Notes: generated from the letters alone by a model not told the origin. Shown: positions 53,011 through 62,214, numbered from the stretch's first letter. The stretch is DNA of 64,000 nucleotides from JADGHE01 sp035716025 (GCA_035716025.1 DASTKH010000003.1:1-64000), one strand, 5' to 3'. Made by a program: numbers and translations.

Positions 53011-54006
53011 ATGTCCTGCAAACCGTTTGCCCGCCTGGTTGCGGGCATCGCCTGCCTCGTCACGAGCGCGAGCTTGGCCCTTGCCCAATCCGACTATCCG
53101 GCGCGGCCGATAACCGTCATCGTGCCCTTCGCCGCGGGCGGGCCGACCGACACCATCACCCGCATCGTGACGGAGCACATGGCGCGCACGCTCGGCAAGA
53201 CGATCCTGATCGAAAACGTGGTCGGCGCCGGCGGCACCACGGCGACCACCCGCGCGGCGCGTGCAGCGCCGGATGGTTACACCATCATGACGGGCCACAT
53301 GGGCACCCACGCCTCGGCGGTCGGCCTCTACCCGAAGCTCGCCTACGATCCGCGCAAGGATTTCGAGCCGATCGGCCTGTTGGCCGGCACGCCGATCCTT
53401 ATCCTCGCCCGCAAGGATTTCCCGGCCAAGGACCTGAAGGAGTTCGTCGCCTATGTGAAGGCGACCGGCAGCAAGCTCAACGAGGCGCATGCCGGCGTTG
53501 GCTCCGTCTCGTTCACCTCCTGCAGCCTCCTCAACCATCTCCTGGGCGTCAAACCGACCCGCGTCCCATTCACCGGCACGGGGCCCTCCATGAACGCGCT
53601 GATTGCCGGGCAGGTCGACTATATGTGCGACCAGATCGTCAATGCGGTGCCGCAGATCCAGGGCGGGACCATCAAGGCCTATGCCGTCGCCACGCCGGAG
53701 CGCAATCCGGCCTTGCCGGACCTGCCGACGACGAAGGAAGCGGGGCTGCCGGAATACGAAGTTTCCGCGTGGAACGCGATGTTCGCCCCCAAGGGCACGC
53801 CCGCGCCGATCATCGCCAAGCTCAACGACGCCATCGTGAAAGCGCTCGACGACGAGGGCGTGCGCAAGCGCCTGCTCGCTCTCGGCAGCGACCTCCCCAA
53901 CCGCGAGAAGCGCACGCCGCAGGCGCTCGCCGACCTCGTCAACCGCGAGGTCGACCGCTGGACGCCGCTGATGAAGGACGCCCTCGCGGCTGCCGGCCGG
54001 CAATAG
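53011..54006 (+). CDS. Bug/TctC periplasmic binding protein
   Basis: 331 residues from the ATG at 53011 after AAAGGAAGAACGC; a longer frame upstream to 52954 is rejected. The signal peptide (LVAGIACLVTSASLALA) is cut before QSDYPARPI, then ITVIVPFAAGGPTDTITRI forms the first Bug loop and IENVVGAGGTTATTRAARAAPDGYT the second. Bug proteins bind carboxylates or aromatic acids through bound water rather than salt bridges. The third gene of a TctB-TctA-TctC set, so the likely substrate carrier of that transporter. Confidence 0.95.
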   Translation: MSCKPFARLVAGIACLVTSASLALAQSDYPARPITVIVPFAAGGPTDTITRIVTEHMARTLGKTILIENVVGAGGTTATTRAARAAPDGYTIMTGHMGTHASAVGLYPKLAYDPRKDFEPIGLLAGTPILILARKDFPAKDLKEFVAYVKATGSKLNEAHAGVGSVSFTSCSLLNHLLGVKPTRVPFTGTGPSMNALIAGQVDYMCDQIVNAVPQIQGGTIKAYAVATPERNPALPDLPTTKEAGLPEYEVSAWNAMFAPKGTPAPIIAKLNDAIVKALDDEGVRKRLLALGSDLPNREKRTPQALADLVNREVDRWTPLMKDALAAAGRQ

Positions 54007-54024
54007 AGCCGCCGGAAGGTGCGG

Positions 54025-54057
54025 GCGGCCGCGGAGCCGTGCCTCCGCGGCCGCTTT
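54025..54057 (+). terminator. terminator-like hairpin after the TctC gene
   Basis: GCGGCCGCGGAG (54025-54036), loop CCGTGC, CTCCGCGGCCGC (54043-54054), then TTTCGCG. A perfect 12-bp stem 18 bases after the stop; the T-run is short, so efficiency is uncertain. Confidence 0.6.
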
Positions 54058-54198
54058 CGCGTCCGCGGGGGTCGGGAGTCGACCCGGTTGCCCCGTCGTG
54101 CGAAGTGAGGATCGTGTGATTTTGCCGCGGAGAGACTGGTCCGACTGCAGCGGGAACCCTAAGCTAAACCGCATTGCCGGCTGGAGCAGACGCCAATC

Positions 54199-54993
54199 AT
54201 GCGCCAATATCTCGACCTGATGGAGCGCGTGCTCGACGAGGGGGTGGAGAAGCGCGATCGCACCGGCACCGGCACGTTGTCGATCTTCGGCCACCAGATG
54301 CGCTTCGATCTGCAGGAAGGCTTTCCGCTCATCACCACCAAGAGGCTCCACGTCAAGTCGATTGTCCACGAGCTTCTGTGGTTCCTGCGCGGCGACACCA
54401 ATATCCGCTATCTCAACGAGCACGGTGTCACGATCTGGGATGAATGGGCGGACGCGCAGGGCGAACTCGGCCCGGTCTACGGCCGCCAATGGCGCTCGTG
54501 GCCCGCGCGCGACGGCGGCACGATCGACCAGATCGCCGAGGTCATCGCGGCGATCCGCCGCAACCCGGATTCGCGCCGGCTCATCGTGACGGCTTGGAAC
54601 CCGGCGGATGTCGAGGCAATGGCCTTGCCGCCGTGCCACTGCCTGTTTCAGTTCTACGTCGCGCGCGGGCGGCTTTCCTGCCAGCTCTATCAGCGTTCGG
54701 CGGATGTCTTTCTCGGCGTGCCGTTCAACATCGCGTCCTATGCGCTGCTTACGCACATGGTGGCCCAGGTCACCGATCTCGTGCCCGGCGAATTCGTTCA
54801 TACCCTCGGCGATGCCCACCTCTATCTCAACCATTTGGAGCAAGCGCATCTGCAATTGACGCGCCCGCCGCGGCCTTTGCCGCGGCTGCGGCTTGACCCG
54901 GGCCTCAAGGACATTTTCGCGTTCCGCTACGAGCACATTTCGGTGGAAGGCTACGATCCGCACCCGCATATCAAGGCGGCGGTGGCCGTATGA
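54199..54993 (+). CDS. thyA: thymidylate synthase
   Basis: 264 residues, the same length as the E. coli enzyme. The nucleophile Cys is in LPPCHCLFQFY, C146. RDRTGTGTLSIFG binds phosphate, and YQRSADVFLGVPFNIASYALL is the substrate/folate region. It makes dTMP from dUMP with methylene-tetrahydrofolate, which is turned into dihydrofolate; folA, two genes on, regenerates tetrahydrofolate. Confidence 0.98.
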   Translation: MRQYLDLMERVLDEGVEKRDRTGTGTLSIFGHQMRFDLQEGFPLITTKRLHVKSIVHELLWFLRGDTNIRYLNEHGVTIWDEWADAQGELGPVYGRQWRSWPARDGGTIDQIAEVIAAIRRNPDSRRLIVTAWNPADVEAMALPPCHCLFQFYVARGRLSCQLYQRSADVFLGVPFNIASYALLTHMVAQVTDLVPGEFVHTLGDAHLYLNHLEQAHLQLTRPPRPLPRLRLDPGLKDIFAFRYEHISVEGYDPHPHIKAAVAV

Positions 54994-55032
54994 GGGCCAC
55001 ACCGCGCGCATTGTCACATCGAGCCGCCCCGC

Positions 55033-55521
55033 ATGAGCCTTTCGATCCGTCCCGCTCGGCCCGGCGATGCCGCCCTTGTGCTCGCCTTCGTGCGCGAGCT
55101 TGCGGCATACGAAAAGCTGCAGCACGAGGTCGAGGCAACCGAGGCGATGATTGATGCGGCGCTGTTCGGCGACGGCCCGCGCGCCTTTTGCGACATCGCG
55201 GAATGGGGCGGCGAGCCGGTGGGGTTTGCCCTGTGGTTCCTCAACTTTTCCTCCTTCCGTGGCCGCTGCGGGATCTATCTCGAGGATCTCTTCGTGCGCC
55301 CTTCCCATCGCGGGCGCGGCATTGGCACCGCCCTGTTGCGGCGTCTTGCGACACGATGCTTGCAGCAAGGCTTCGGTCGGCTCGAATGGGCGGTTCTCGA
55401 CTGGAACGCGCCGTCGATCGCCTTCTACGAGGCGCAAGGCGCGACGCTGCTGCACGAGTGGAAGATCTGCCGCCTCGCCGGTGAGGCGCTGGCGAAGTTC
55501 GCCGGCGAGGAGCGAGGATGA
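55033..55521 (+). CDS. GNAT acetyltransferase (SAT1-like)
   Basis: 162 residues. LSIRPARPGDAALVLAFVRELAAYEK opens like the diamine N-acetyltransferase (SSAT/SAT1) group; FLNFSSFRGRCGIYLEDLFVRPSHRGRGIGTALLRRL gives the acetyl-CoA loop, and WNAPSIAFYEAQGA the final helix. Polyamine or thialysine acetylation fits the family; the substrate is not proven. It sits between thyA and folA, overlapping the folA start by four bases. Confidence 0.85.
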   Translation: MSLSIRPARPGDAALVLAFVRELAAYEKLQHEVEATEAMIDAALFGDGPRAFCDIAEWGGEPVGFALWFLNFSSFRGRCGIYLEDLFVRPSHRGRGIGTALLRRLATRCLQQGFGRLEWAVLDWNAPSIAFYEAQGATLLHEWKICRLAGEALAKFAGEERG

Positions 55522-56024
55522 TCGAGATCGTCCTTGTCGCCGCCGTCGCGGAAAATGGGGTCATCGGGCGCGGCAATGCCTTGCCTTGGCGCCTCAAATC
55601 CGATCTCGCGCATTTCAAGGCGCTCACCTTCGGCAAGCCGGTGCTGATGGGCCGCAAGACGTTCGAGTCGATCGGGCGGCCATTGAAAGGCCGAACCAAT
55701 ATCGTGGTGACCCGGGATGAGTCGTTCGCCGCCGCAGGAGTCGTGGCGGCCCGGCGCCTCGAGGATGCGCTTGCGGTCGCGCGCGGGGATGCGCTGCGGC
55801 GCAATGTGGGGGAGATCATGGTCGTGGGCGGCGCCGAGCTCTACGCGGCGCTGATGCCGCGGGCCTCGCGGCTCGAGATCACACATGTCAATGCGCGCCC
55901 GGAGGGGGATGCCAAATTCCCCTTCATCGATCCTGCCGTCTGGCATGAAATCGCCCGCAGCGCGCACCCAGCCGGGCCGCAGGACGAAGCGGCGTTCATC
56001 CTTGCGACGTACCGTCGCGCCTGA
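55518..56024 (+). CDS. folA: dihydrofolate reductase
   Basis: 168 residues. The substrate loop VIGRGNALPWRLKSDLAHFK, the NADPH motif LMGRKTFESIGRPLKGRTNIVVTR and VVGGAELYAALMPRASRLEITHV are all typical. It recycles the dihydrofolate from ThyA. The start ATGA overlaps the acetyltransferase stop, so this is a thyA-GNAT-folA transcription unit. Confidence 0.97.
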   Translation: MIEIVLVAAVAENGVIGRGNALPWRLKSDLAHFKALTFGKPVLMGRKTFESIGRPLKGRTNIVVTRDESFAAAGVVAARRLEDALAVARGDALRRNVGEIMVVGGAELYAALMPRASRLEITHVNARPEGDAKFPFIDPAVWHEIARSAHPAGPQDEAAFILATYRRA

Positions 56025-56135
56025 ATGCGCGCTTCCATGCGAGGCATTTCGCCACGCCGGATCGCGTGCCTGCGGGAATCGCGCAGTTTTGTAGCTCCGC
56101 TCGCCTCGGAAGCCGCCAGGGCGGCGGCGGCTTCA

Positions 56136-56164
56136 TTGAAAGCGCGGGACCGCTCACGTATAAC
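56136..56164 (+). promoter_or_regulatory. promoter of hflK-hflC
   Basis: TTGAAA (56136-56141), 17 bp, TATAAC (56159-56164). The expected start near 56171 gives a leader of about 45 bases before hflK. A GAAGCCGCC/GGCGGCTTC hairpin at 56109-56134 lies directly upstream and may end the folA transcript. Confidence 0.65.
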
Positions 56165-56215
56165 CCGCGGCAACAATTTGAGACGCGTGCGGAAATCCGC
56201 ACCGAGGAGAGTTTG

Positions 56216-57358
56216 ATGCCTTGGAGCAATCAGGGCGGAGGCCCTTGGGGGTCCGGCCCGCGAGGGCCTTGGGGCTCGGGTCCGCAATCGTCCGGCCCCA
56301 CGCCGCCCGATCTGGAGGAGCTGCTGCGGCGAAGCCAGGACAAGCTGCGCAACGTCCTGCCCGGCGGCAATCTCGGCGGCAAGGGCATCGCGCTGATTGC
56401 GCTCGCCGCTCTCGCGATTTGGGGCTTTTCGGGCTTTTTCCGGGTCGAGCCGGACGAGCTCGGCGTCGTCCTTCGGTTCGGGAAATACGTGCGCGATGCG
56501 CGTCCGGGCCTCAACTATCACCTGCCTTATCCGATCGAATCCGTGCTGACGCCGAAGGTCACCCGCGTCAATCGAATTGACATCGGGATGCGGGTCGTCG
56601 AGGACCGCCGCGGCACCGTCATGCGCGATGTGCCTGAAGAAAGCCTGATGCTGACCGGCGATGAGAACATCGTCGACGTGGACTTTTCCGTGTTCTGGCT
56701 CATCAAGCCGAGTGGCGCAGGCGACTATCTCTTCAACATTCAGAATCCCGAAGGGACGGTGAAGGCGGTGGCGGAGAGCGCCATGCGCGAGGTGGTCGGT
56801 CGCTCCAATATTCAGCCGATCCTGACGGGTGCCCGGCAGAACATCGAGAGTGCGGTGCACGACCTGATGCAGCGCACCCTCGACGAATACGGCGCTGGCG
56901 TACAGATCACCCAGGTGCAGATGCAGAAGGTCGACCCGCCGAGCCAGGTCATCGACGCATTCCGCGACGTGCAGGCCGCCCGCGCCGATCTCGAGCGGCT
57001 GCAGAACGAAGCGCAGACCTACGCGAACAGAGTCGTCCCGGAGGCGCGCGGCCGTGTGGCCCAGATCACCCAATCGGCGGAAGCCTATCGCGAACAGGCG
57101 GTGGCAGAGGCCGTGGGGCAGACCTCGCGCTTTCTCAAGGTGCTCGAGCAGTATCAGAAGGCTCCGGATGTGACCCGGCAGCGCATTTATCTTGAAACCA
57201 TCGAGCGCGTGCTCGGTCGGACCGAGAAAATCATCCTCGACCCCGCGGCGGCGGGGCAGGGCGTCGTTCCCTACCTGCCGCTGAATGAATTCATCGGACA
57301 GCCTTCGCGGCCCGCGCCCCAGCCGCAGACGCAGCGCAACCAGGGAGGAAACCGATGA
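56216..57358 (+). CDS. hflK: FtsH protease modulator HflK
   Basis: 380 residues. The glycine/tryptophan-rich N-terminus (MPWSNQGGGPWGSG) precedes one membrane helix at 57-75. The SPFH domain starts FRVEPDELGVVLRFGKYVRDARPGLNYHLPYPIESV. The long C-terminal helix (RADLERLQNEAQTYANRVVPEARGRVAQITQSAEAYREQAV) ends in a disordered Pro/Gln tail. AGGAG lies before the ATG. With HflC it forms a large vault around FtsH in the periplasm. Confidence 0.97.
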   Translation: MPWSNQGGGPWGSGPRGPWGSGPQSSGPTPPDLEELLRRSQDKLRNVLPGGNLGGKGIALIALAALAIWGFSGFFRVEPDELGVVLRFGKYVRDARPGLNYHLPYPIESVLTPKVTRVNRIDIGMRVVEDRRGTVMRDVPEESLMLTGDENIVDVDFSVFWLIKPSGAGDYLFNIQNPEGTVKAVAESAMREVVGRSNIQPILTGARQNIESAVHDLMQRTLDEYGAGVQITQVQMQKVDPPSQVIDAFRDVQAARADLERLQNEAQTYANRVVPEARGRVAQITQSAEAYREQAVAEAVGQTSRFLKVLEQYQKAPDVTRQRIYLETIERVLGRTEKIILDPAAAGQGVVPYLPLNEFIGQPSRPAPQPQTQRNQGGNR

Positions 57359-58281
57359 GACTCGGAATCACTGGCGGTGTCGCTGCCGTGGTCGCCGTCT
57401 TGCTGCTGATCGTCGCCTATGGGGCGATGTTCACCGTCTACCAGACCCGGCAGGCGCTGGTCATTCGGCTGGGCAATCCGGTCCATGTCTATACCGAGCC
57501 CGGACTGCACTTCAAATGGCCGCTGATCGACAAAGTCGTGCTGATCGACAAGCGCATTCTCGATCTCGAAAATCCCGCGCAGGAGGTGATCGCATCCGAC
57601 CAAAAGCGGCTCGTTGTGGACGCTTTCGCGCGCTACCGCATCCGCAATCCGCTGCGGTTCTATCAGGCCGTGGGTTCCATTGAGGGCGCCAATTCCCGAC
57701 TCTCGACGATGCTCAATTCGGGTCTTCGGCGCGTGCTCGGTGAAACCACTTTCACGCATGTGGTCCGTGACGAGCGCTCGCTGCTCATGTCGCGCATTCG
57801 TGAGCAGCTCGACCGGGAAGCGGAGGCGTTCGGAATCGAGGTCGTGGACGTTCGCATCCGCCGAGCCGATCTTCCCGAGCAGAACAGTCAGGCCGTCTAT
57901 CAGCGCATGCAAACCGAACGGCAACGCGAGGCTGCCGAATTCCGTGCCCAGGGCAGCCAGCGGGCGCAGGAGATTCGCTCGCGGGCCGACCGCGAGGTCA
58001 CGGTCATGATCGCCGAAGCGAATTCGCGGGCCGAGCAGATCCGCGGCCAGGGCGATGCGGAGCGCAACCGGATCTTCGCCGAGGCCTATGGCCAGGATCC
58101 CGACTTCTTTGCCTTCTATCGCGCCATGCAGGCCTACGACGCGGGGCTGCCGGCGAACGACACACGCCTCGTGTTGAGCCCCGGGTCCGAATTCTTCCGC
58201 TTCTTCGGAAATCCGAGCGGGAAACAGGAACCGGGAGCGCGGAGGAACGGAACGGGTGCGACGGGCCAGCCGGCCCAGTGA
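57355..58281 (+). CDS. hflC: FtsH protease modulator HflC
   Basis: 308 residues. One N-terminal membrane helix (GGVAAVVAVLLLIVAYGAMF) is followed by the SPFH domain (FTVYQTRQALVIRLGNPVHVYTEPGLHFKWPLIDKVVLIDKR). The middle RIRRADLPEQNSQAVYQRMQTERQREAAEFRAQGSQRAQEIRSRADREVTVMI is typical. Its start overlaps the hflK stop (ATGA). Confidence 0.97.
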   Translation: MRLGITGGVAAVVAVLLLIVAYGAMFTVYQTRQALVIRLGNPVHVYTEPGLHFKWPLIDKVVLIDKRILDLENPAQEVIASDQKRLVVDAFARYRIRNPLRFYQAVGSIEGANSRLSTMLNSGLRRVLGETTFTHVVRDERSLLMSRIREQLDREAEAFGIEVVDVRIRRADLPEQNSQAVYQRMQTERQREAAEFRAQGSQRAQEIRSRADREVTVMIAEANSRAEQIRGQGDAERNRIFAEAYGQDPDFFAFYRAMQAYDAGLPANDTRLVLSPGSEFFRFFGNPSGKQEPGARRNGTGATGQPAQ

Positions 58282-58293
58282 AGCAGAATTGGT

Positions 58294-58479
58294 ATGAAGG
58301 ATTTCCTGGTGGCGCTCGGCCTTGTCCTCGTCATTGAGGGGCTTATCTTCGCGGCCGGGCCCGCGACCGCCAAACGGGCGATGGAAAGCGCGATCGAAGC
58401 GCCGGACGGCGTCCTGCGGATGGTGGGCCTGGTGACCGCTTTTGCGGGGCTTTTGGTGGTCTGGTTCCTGCGGGGATAG
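58294..58479 (+). CDS. DUF2065-family membrane protein
   Basis: 61 residues with two hydrophobic helices (FLVALGLVLVIEGLIFAAGP and VLRMVGLVTAFAGLLVVWFL) around a short hydrophilic turn. DUF2065 proteins follow hflC in many proteobacteria; their role is unknown, but the constant neighbourhood suggests a link to membrane protein quality control. Confidence 0.9.
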   Translation: MKDFLVALGLVLVIEGLIFAAGPATAKRAMESAIEAPDGVLRMVGLVTAFAGLLVVWFLRG

Positions 58480-58658
58480 TGACGCGCCTGCTGCCGCATG
58501 TGCCGGGAACCGGAGGCAAGGGGAAGCCGTGGCCGGTTCGGCGGTTCGGGCTGTCGCCTTTCCGCCCCAATCGCGCCGCTTATGGCGGAGGTAGCGATCT
58601 CTTGCCTCGGAGTTGGACCGGGCGCAGTGTGACGATCAAAGCGTCTCGAGGAGACTCC

Positions 58659-60164
58659 ATGCCGATGAAGCGGTTTTTCGAATCGCCCTTCCCCCGCTTG
58701 CGCGGCGCGCTGCTTGCGACGGCGCTCGCGGGTGCGGTCGGGCTGCCGACATTCGCCGCGCCCGCCTTGGCGCGCGGTCCTGAAGCCATCACCGAGACCG
58801 CCGAAAAGGTGTTCGATGCGGTCGTCAACATCTCCACGTCTCAGAAGGTGGATACCCGGCTCGGCGGCGGAGCCATGCCGCAGCTTCCCCCCGGCTCGCC
58901 GTTCGAGGAGTTTTTTGAGGAGTTTTTCAAGAACAGGCGCGGCCAAGGCGATTCGAACCGCGAGCGCACGCCGCGCCGCGTGAATTCGCTGGGTTCCGGT
59001 TTCGTAATCGATTCCTCGGGCTATGTGGTCACCAACAACCACGTTATCGCCGACGCGGACGAAATCAGCGTCGTGTTCAACGACGGGACGAAGCTCAAGG
59101 CCGAGATCGTCGGGCGAGACCAGAAAACCGATATCGCGCTCTTGAAGGTCAGCCCCGAGAAACCGCTCAAGGCGGTGCAATTCGGGGATTCGGACAAGTT
59201 GCGGCTCGGCGAGTGGGTGATCGCGATCGGCAATCCTTTCGGACTCGGCGGAACCGTGACGGCCGGCATCGTGTCGGCGCGCGACCGCGACATCAATTCC
59301 GGTCCTTACGACAATTACATTCAGACCGACGCTGCCATCAATCGCGGCAATTCCGGCGGGCCTTTGTTCAATCTCGACGGTGACGTCGTCGGCATCAATA
59401 CGGCGATCATTTCCCCGTCCGGCGGCTCGATCGGCATCGGCTTCGCCGTGCCGTCGAAAACCGCCATTCCCGTGATCGAACAGTTGCGCCAGTTCGGCGA
59501 GACGCGCCGCGGCTGGCTCGGTGTGCGCATCCAACAGGTGACGGACGACATCGCCGAGAGCCTCGGCATGAAGGGGCCGCGCGGCGCGCTGATCGCGGGC
59601 GTGGACGAGAAGGGGCCCTCGAAGTCGGCCGGCATCGAGCCGGGCGACGTCGTCGTGAAGTTCGACGGCCACGACATCAAGGAGATGCGCGATCTGCCGC
59701 GGATCGTCGCCGACACGCCGGTCGGCAAGGAGGTCGAGGTCGTCATTTTGCGCAAGGGCAAGGAAGAGACACGCCGCGTGAAACTCGGCCGCCTTGAAGA
59801 CGGCGAGAAGGCGCAGCAGGCCGCTCTCAAGAAGGACGAGCCGAAAGGAGATCAATCGGTCGTCAAGAAGACCCTCGGCCTCGACCTTGCCACTCTGAGC
59901 GACGAGCTGCGCAAGCGTCACGGAATCAAGGACAACGTCAAAGGCGTTCTAATCACGAGCGTCGAACCGGGCTCAGCGGCAGCCGAAAAGCGGCTCTCCG
60001 CCGGCGAGGTCATCGTTGAGGTCGCGCAGGAGGCGGTGTCCAGCGCCGCCGATGTGCAGAAGCGCATCGAGCAGCTCAAGAAGGACGGCCGCCGCTCGGC
60101 GCTGCTTCTCGTCGCCAACGCCGCGGGTGAACTGCGCTTCGTCGCGCTCAGCCTGCAACAATAG
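58659..60164 (+). CDS. degP: Do-family (DegP/HtrA) periplasmic serine protease
   Basis: 501 residues from the ATG at 58659 after GAGGAG. A signal peptide (residues 1 to about 38, ending PALA) exports it. The trypsin-like triad is His128 (VTNNHVIA), Asp158 (KTDIALLKV) and Ser232 (RGNSGGPL). Two PDZ domains follow (about 280-370 with GWLGVRIQQV, and about 410-495 with VLITSVEPGSAA). Degrades or refolds misfolded envelope proteins. It follows hflKC and DUF2065, a membrane quality-control cluster. Whether it is DegP, DegQ or MucD by name is not settled. Confidence 0.95.
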   Translation: MPMKRFFESPFPRLRGALLATALAGAVGLPTFAAPALARGPEAITETAEKVFDAVVNISTSQKVDTRLGGGAMPQLPPGSPFEEFFEEFFKNRRGQGDSNRERTPRRVNSLGSGFVIDSSGYVVTNNHVIADADEISVVFNDGTKLKAEIVGRDQKTDIALLKVSPEKPLKAVQFGDSDKLRLGEWVIAIGNPFGLGGTVTAGIVSARDRDINSGPYDNYIQTDAAINRGNSGGPLFNLDGDVVGINTAIISPSGGSIGIGFAVPSKTAIPVIEQLRQFGETRRGWLGVRIQQVTDDIAESLGMKGPRGALIAGVDEKGPSKSAGIEPGDVVVKFDGHDIKEMRDLPRIVADTPVGKEVEVVILRKGKEETRRVKLGRLEDGEKAQQAALKKDEPKGDQSVVKKTLGLDLATLSDELRKRHGIKDNVKGVLITSVEPGSAAAEKRLSAGEVIVEVAQEAVSSAADVQKRIEQLKKDGRRSALLLVANAAGELRFVALSLQQ

Positions 60165-60201
60165 GCGACGGCAGAGCGGGCCGGCGCCGGCGCGGCCGGC
60201 G

Positions 60202-61131
60202 TCAGCGGTCGTCCGGCGCTGTTTTGAACTCCTCGCGTGCGTACCCTTGGAGGAACAGTAGGGCCGTAAGATCGCTGTGGTCGATCCGCGCCGCCGCGGC
60301 GGCGGCGACCGCGGGTTTGGCCCGGAAAGCGACGCCGAGCCCAGCCGCGACGAGCATCGCGAGATCGTTCGCGCCGTCGCCGACCGCGAGCGTCTGCGAT
60401 TCCGACAGGCCGAGCTCGCCGCGCATCGCGACGAGAGTGGCGAGCTTCGCCTCGCGGCCAAGAATCGGTTCGCGCACCGTTCCGCTCAATCGGCCGTCCG
60501 CGACTTCGAGCACGTTTGACCGGCTCGCATCGAAGCCCACCCGGGCGGCGATGCGATCCACGAACCCCGAAAAGCCTCCCGAAACGAGGCAGGTCGCCGC
60601 GCCGTGCGCCCGCATCGTCGCCACAAGCACCGTGGCGCCGGGGGTCAGTGTGATGCGGTCGCGCAGGACCGCCTCGATGACACCCTCGGGTAAGCCCTTC
60701 AGCAGCGCGACGCGTTCGCGCAGGGCCGGCTCGAAAGCGATTTCGCCGCGCATGGCGCGTTCGGTAATCGCCGCAACGCGAGGCTTGAGGCCGACAAAAT
60801 CCGCCAGCTCATCGATACATTCCTGGCCGATGATCGTGGAATCCATGTCGGCGACGAGAAGCCGCTTGCGGCGCGCCTTGCGGTCGCCCTGCACGATGTT
60901 CGCGTCGACCGGCGCGCCGCGGATCGCCGCGCGGGCCTGCGCAAGCAAGCCGGAGAGTTCGTCGCCGCGCGGCGCGGCGAACTGCGCCTCCCAAGCCTCG
61001 CCCGGAGAGAGCCAGCGGCCGTCGCGGTCCGTGAAGACGCGCAGGACGGAATCCATTTCGGCGACGAGCCTGCCCTCGAGCGCGCCGGGCGGCGCGGTCA
61101 GCACAAGGGCGTTGCTCGCGGTCTCTTCCAT
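60202..61131 (-). CDS. serB: phosphoserine phosphatase
   Basis: 309 residues from the ATG at 61131. The catalytic DMDST is at 95-99 (nucleophile Asp95, acid Asp97), then GQECIDELADFVGLK, the SGGFSGFVDRIA motif II and KPAVAAAA / GDGANDLAMLVAAG motif III of HAD phosphatases. It makes serine from phosphoserine, the last step of serine synthesis. Divergent from miaA, with which it shares the short intergenic region. Confidence 0.95.
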   Translation of the reverse strand: MEETASNALVLTAPPGALEGRLVAEMDSVLRVFTDRDGRWLSPGEAWEAQFAAPRGDELSGLLAQARAAIRGAPVDANIVQGDRKARRKRLLVADMDSTIIGQECIDELADFVGLKPRVAAITERAMRGEIAFEPALRERVALLKGLPEGVIEAVLRDRITLTPGATVLVATMRAHGAATCLVSGGFSGFVDRIAARVGFDASRSNVLEVADGRLSGTVREPILGREAKLATLVAMRGELGLSESQTLAVGDGANDLAMLVAAGLGVAFRAKPAVAAAAAARIDHSDLTALLFLQGYAREEFKTAPDDR

Positions 61132-61213
61132 GCTAATGCCTTGGCCATTGAGCATGCGCTGACGGCGACCATCTGCGCGGGGCGTCGCCCGCGCGGCACC
61201 GGACTATCGGCTG

Positions 61214-62146
61214 ATGCCCACCTTAAGACGAAGGGCCGTCCTTATTGCAGGACCGACCGCGAGCGGCAAGTCGGCGCTCGCGCTCACGCTGGCGGCCGAA
61301 GTCGGCGGGATCGTCATCAACGCCGACTCCATGCAGGTTTATCGCGATCTTCGGGTGATCACGGCGCGCCCCTCTCCGGTGGAGGAGGCGCAGGTGCCGC
61401 ATCGGCTCTACGGTCACGTCGATGCTGCGGAAAACTACTCGGCCGGCCGCTGGCTCGCCGATGCCGCGGCGGCGCTGGCCGATGCCGAGAGGGCCGGCCG
61501 CCTGCCGATCTTCGTCGGCGGAACGGGGCTCTATTTCAAACTGCTGCTCAGCGGTATTGCCACGGTGCCGCCGATTCCCGCCACGATCCGCGAGGGTCTG
61601 CGGGCGCGGCTTGCGGCCGAGGGGCCCGAGGCCCTGCATGCGGCGCTTGCGATCCGCGATCCCGTGTCGGCGGCCCGCATCTCGCCGCGCGACCGCAGCC
61701 GGCTGATCCGCGCCCTGGAGGTGATCGAAGCGACGGGCCGGCCGCTGCGCGCCTGGCACGGCGAGACCGCAGGTCCGCTGCTCGACCCGGCGTCCGCGGT
61801 CAAGATCTTCCTGGAACCGGAGCGCGCAATTCTGCGGGCACGGATCGACAGCCGCTTCGATGCCATGCTGGCCGCCGGCGCGCTCGAGGAGGTGCGGGCG
61901 CTTGCGGCCCGGGCCCTCGACCCGCTGTTGCCCGCCATGAAGGCGCACGGCGTCCCCTGGCTCATCCGCCATCTGCAGGGCGAAATCGCCCTGGATCAGG
62001 CGGCCGCGCAAGCCAAGGCCGACACCCGCCGCTACGCCAAGCGGCAGTTCACCTGGTTCCGAAACCAGATGCCCGGCTGGACATGGCTTGCGCCCGAACG
62101 CGCCGCCTTCCTGCAGGCAGCCCTCGCCCGGGAAGTCGTATCCTGA
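61214..62146 (+). CDS. miaA: tRNA dimethylallyltransferase
   Basis: 310 residues. The P-loop is GPTASGKSALA at 13-23; INADSMQVYRDLRVITARPS binds the isopentenyl donor, FVGGTGLYFKLLL is the next conserved block, and the C-terminal YAKRQFTWFRN is the tRNA-contacting motif. It adds dimethylallyl to A37 of tRNAs reading codons that start with U. It lies upstream of the ilvB leader; many rhizobia have the same order. Confidence 0.97.
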   Translation: MPTLRRRAVLIAGPTASGKSALALTLAAEVGGIVINADSMQVYRDLRVITARPSPVEEAQVPHRLYGHVDAAENYSAGRWLADAAAALADAERAGRLPIFVGGTGLYFKLLLSGIATVPPIPATIREGLRARLAAEGPEALHAALAIRDPVSAARISPRDRSRLIRALEVIEATGRPLRAWHGETAGPLLDPASAVKIFLEPERAILRARIDSRFDAMLAAGALEEVRALAARALDPLLPAMKAHGVPWLIRHLQGEIALDQAAAQAKADTRRYAKRQFTWFRNQMPGWTWLAPERAAFLQAALAREVVS

Positions 62147-62177
62147 CGGCGGAATCGGCCGTGCCCGGCCTTTTGGC

Positions 62178-62206
62178 TTGACCCGACGCAAGTCCGGGCA
62201 TTATCG
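62178..62206 (+). promoter_or_regulatory. putative promoter of the ilvB leader transcript
   Basis: TTGACC (62178-62183), then 17 bp, then TTATCG (62201-62206). The predicted start, near 62213, falls only one or two bases before the leader-peptide ATG at 62215, so the leader would be essentially leaderless. Confidence 0.5.
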
Positions 62207-62214
62207 TGCCACTT

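Noticed and set aside
52957..55455. 832-codon minus-strand frame across tctC, thyA and the acetyltransferase
   Set aside because: Spans three recognisable genes on the other strand and has no start signal; codon-bias shadow.
58134..59921. 595-codon minus-strand frame opposite degP
   Set aside because: Antisense shadow of the catalytic and PDZ domains.
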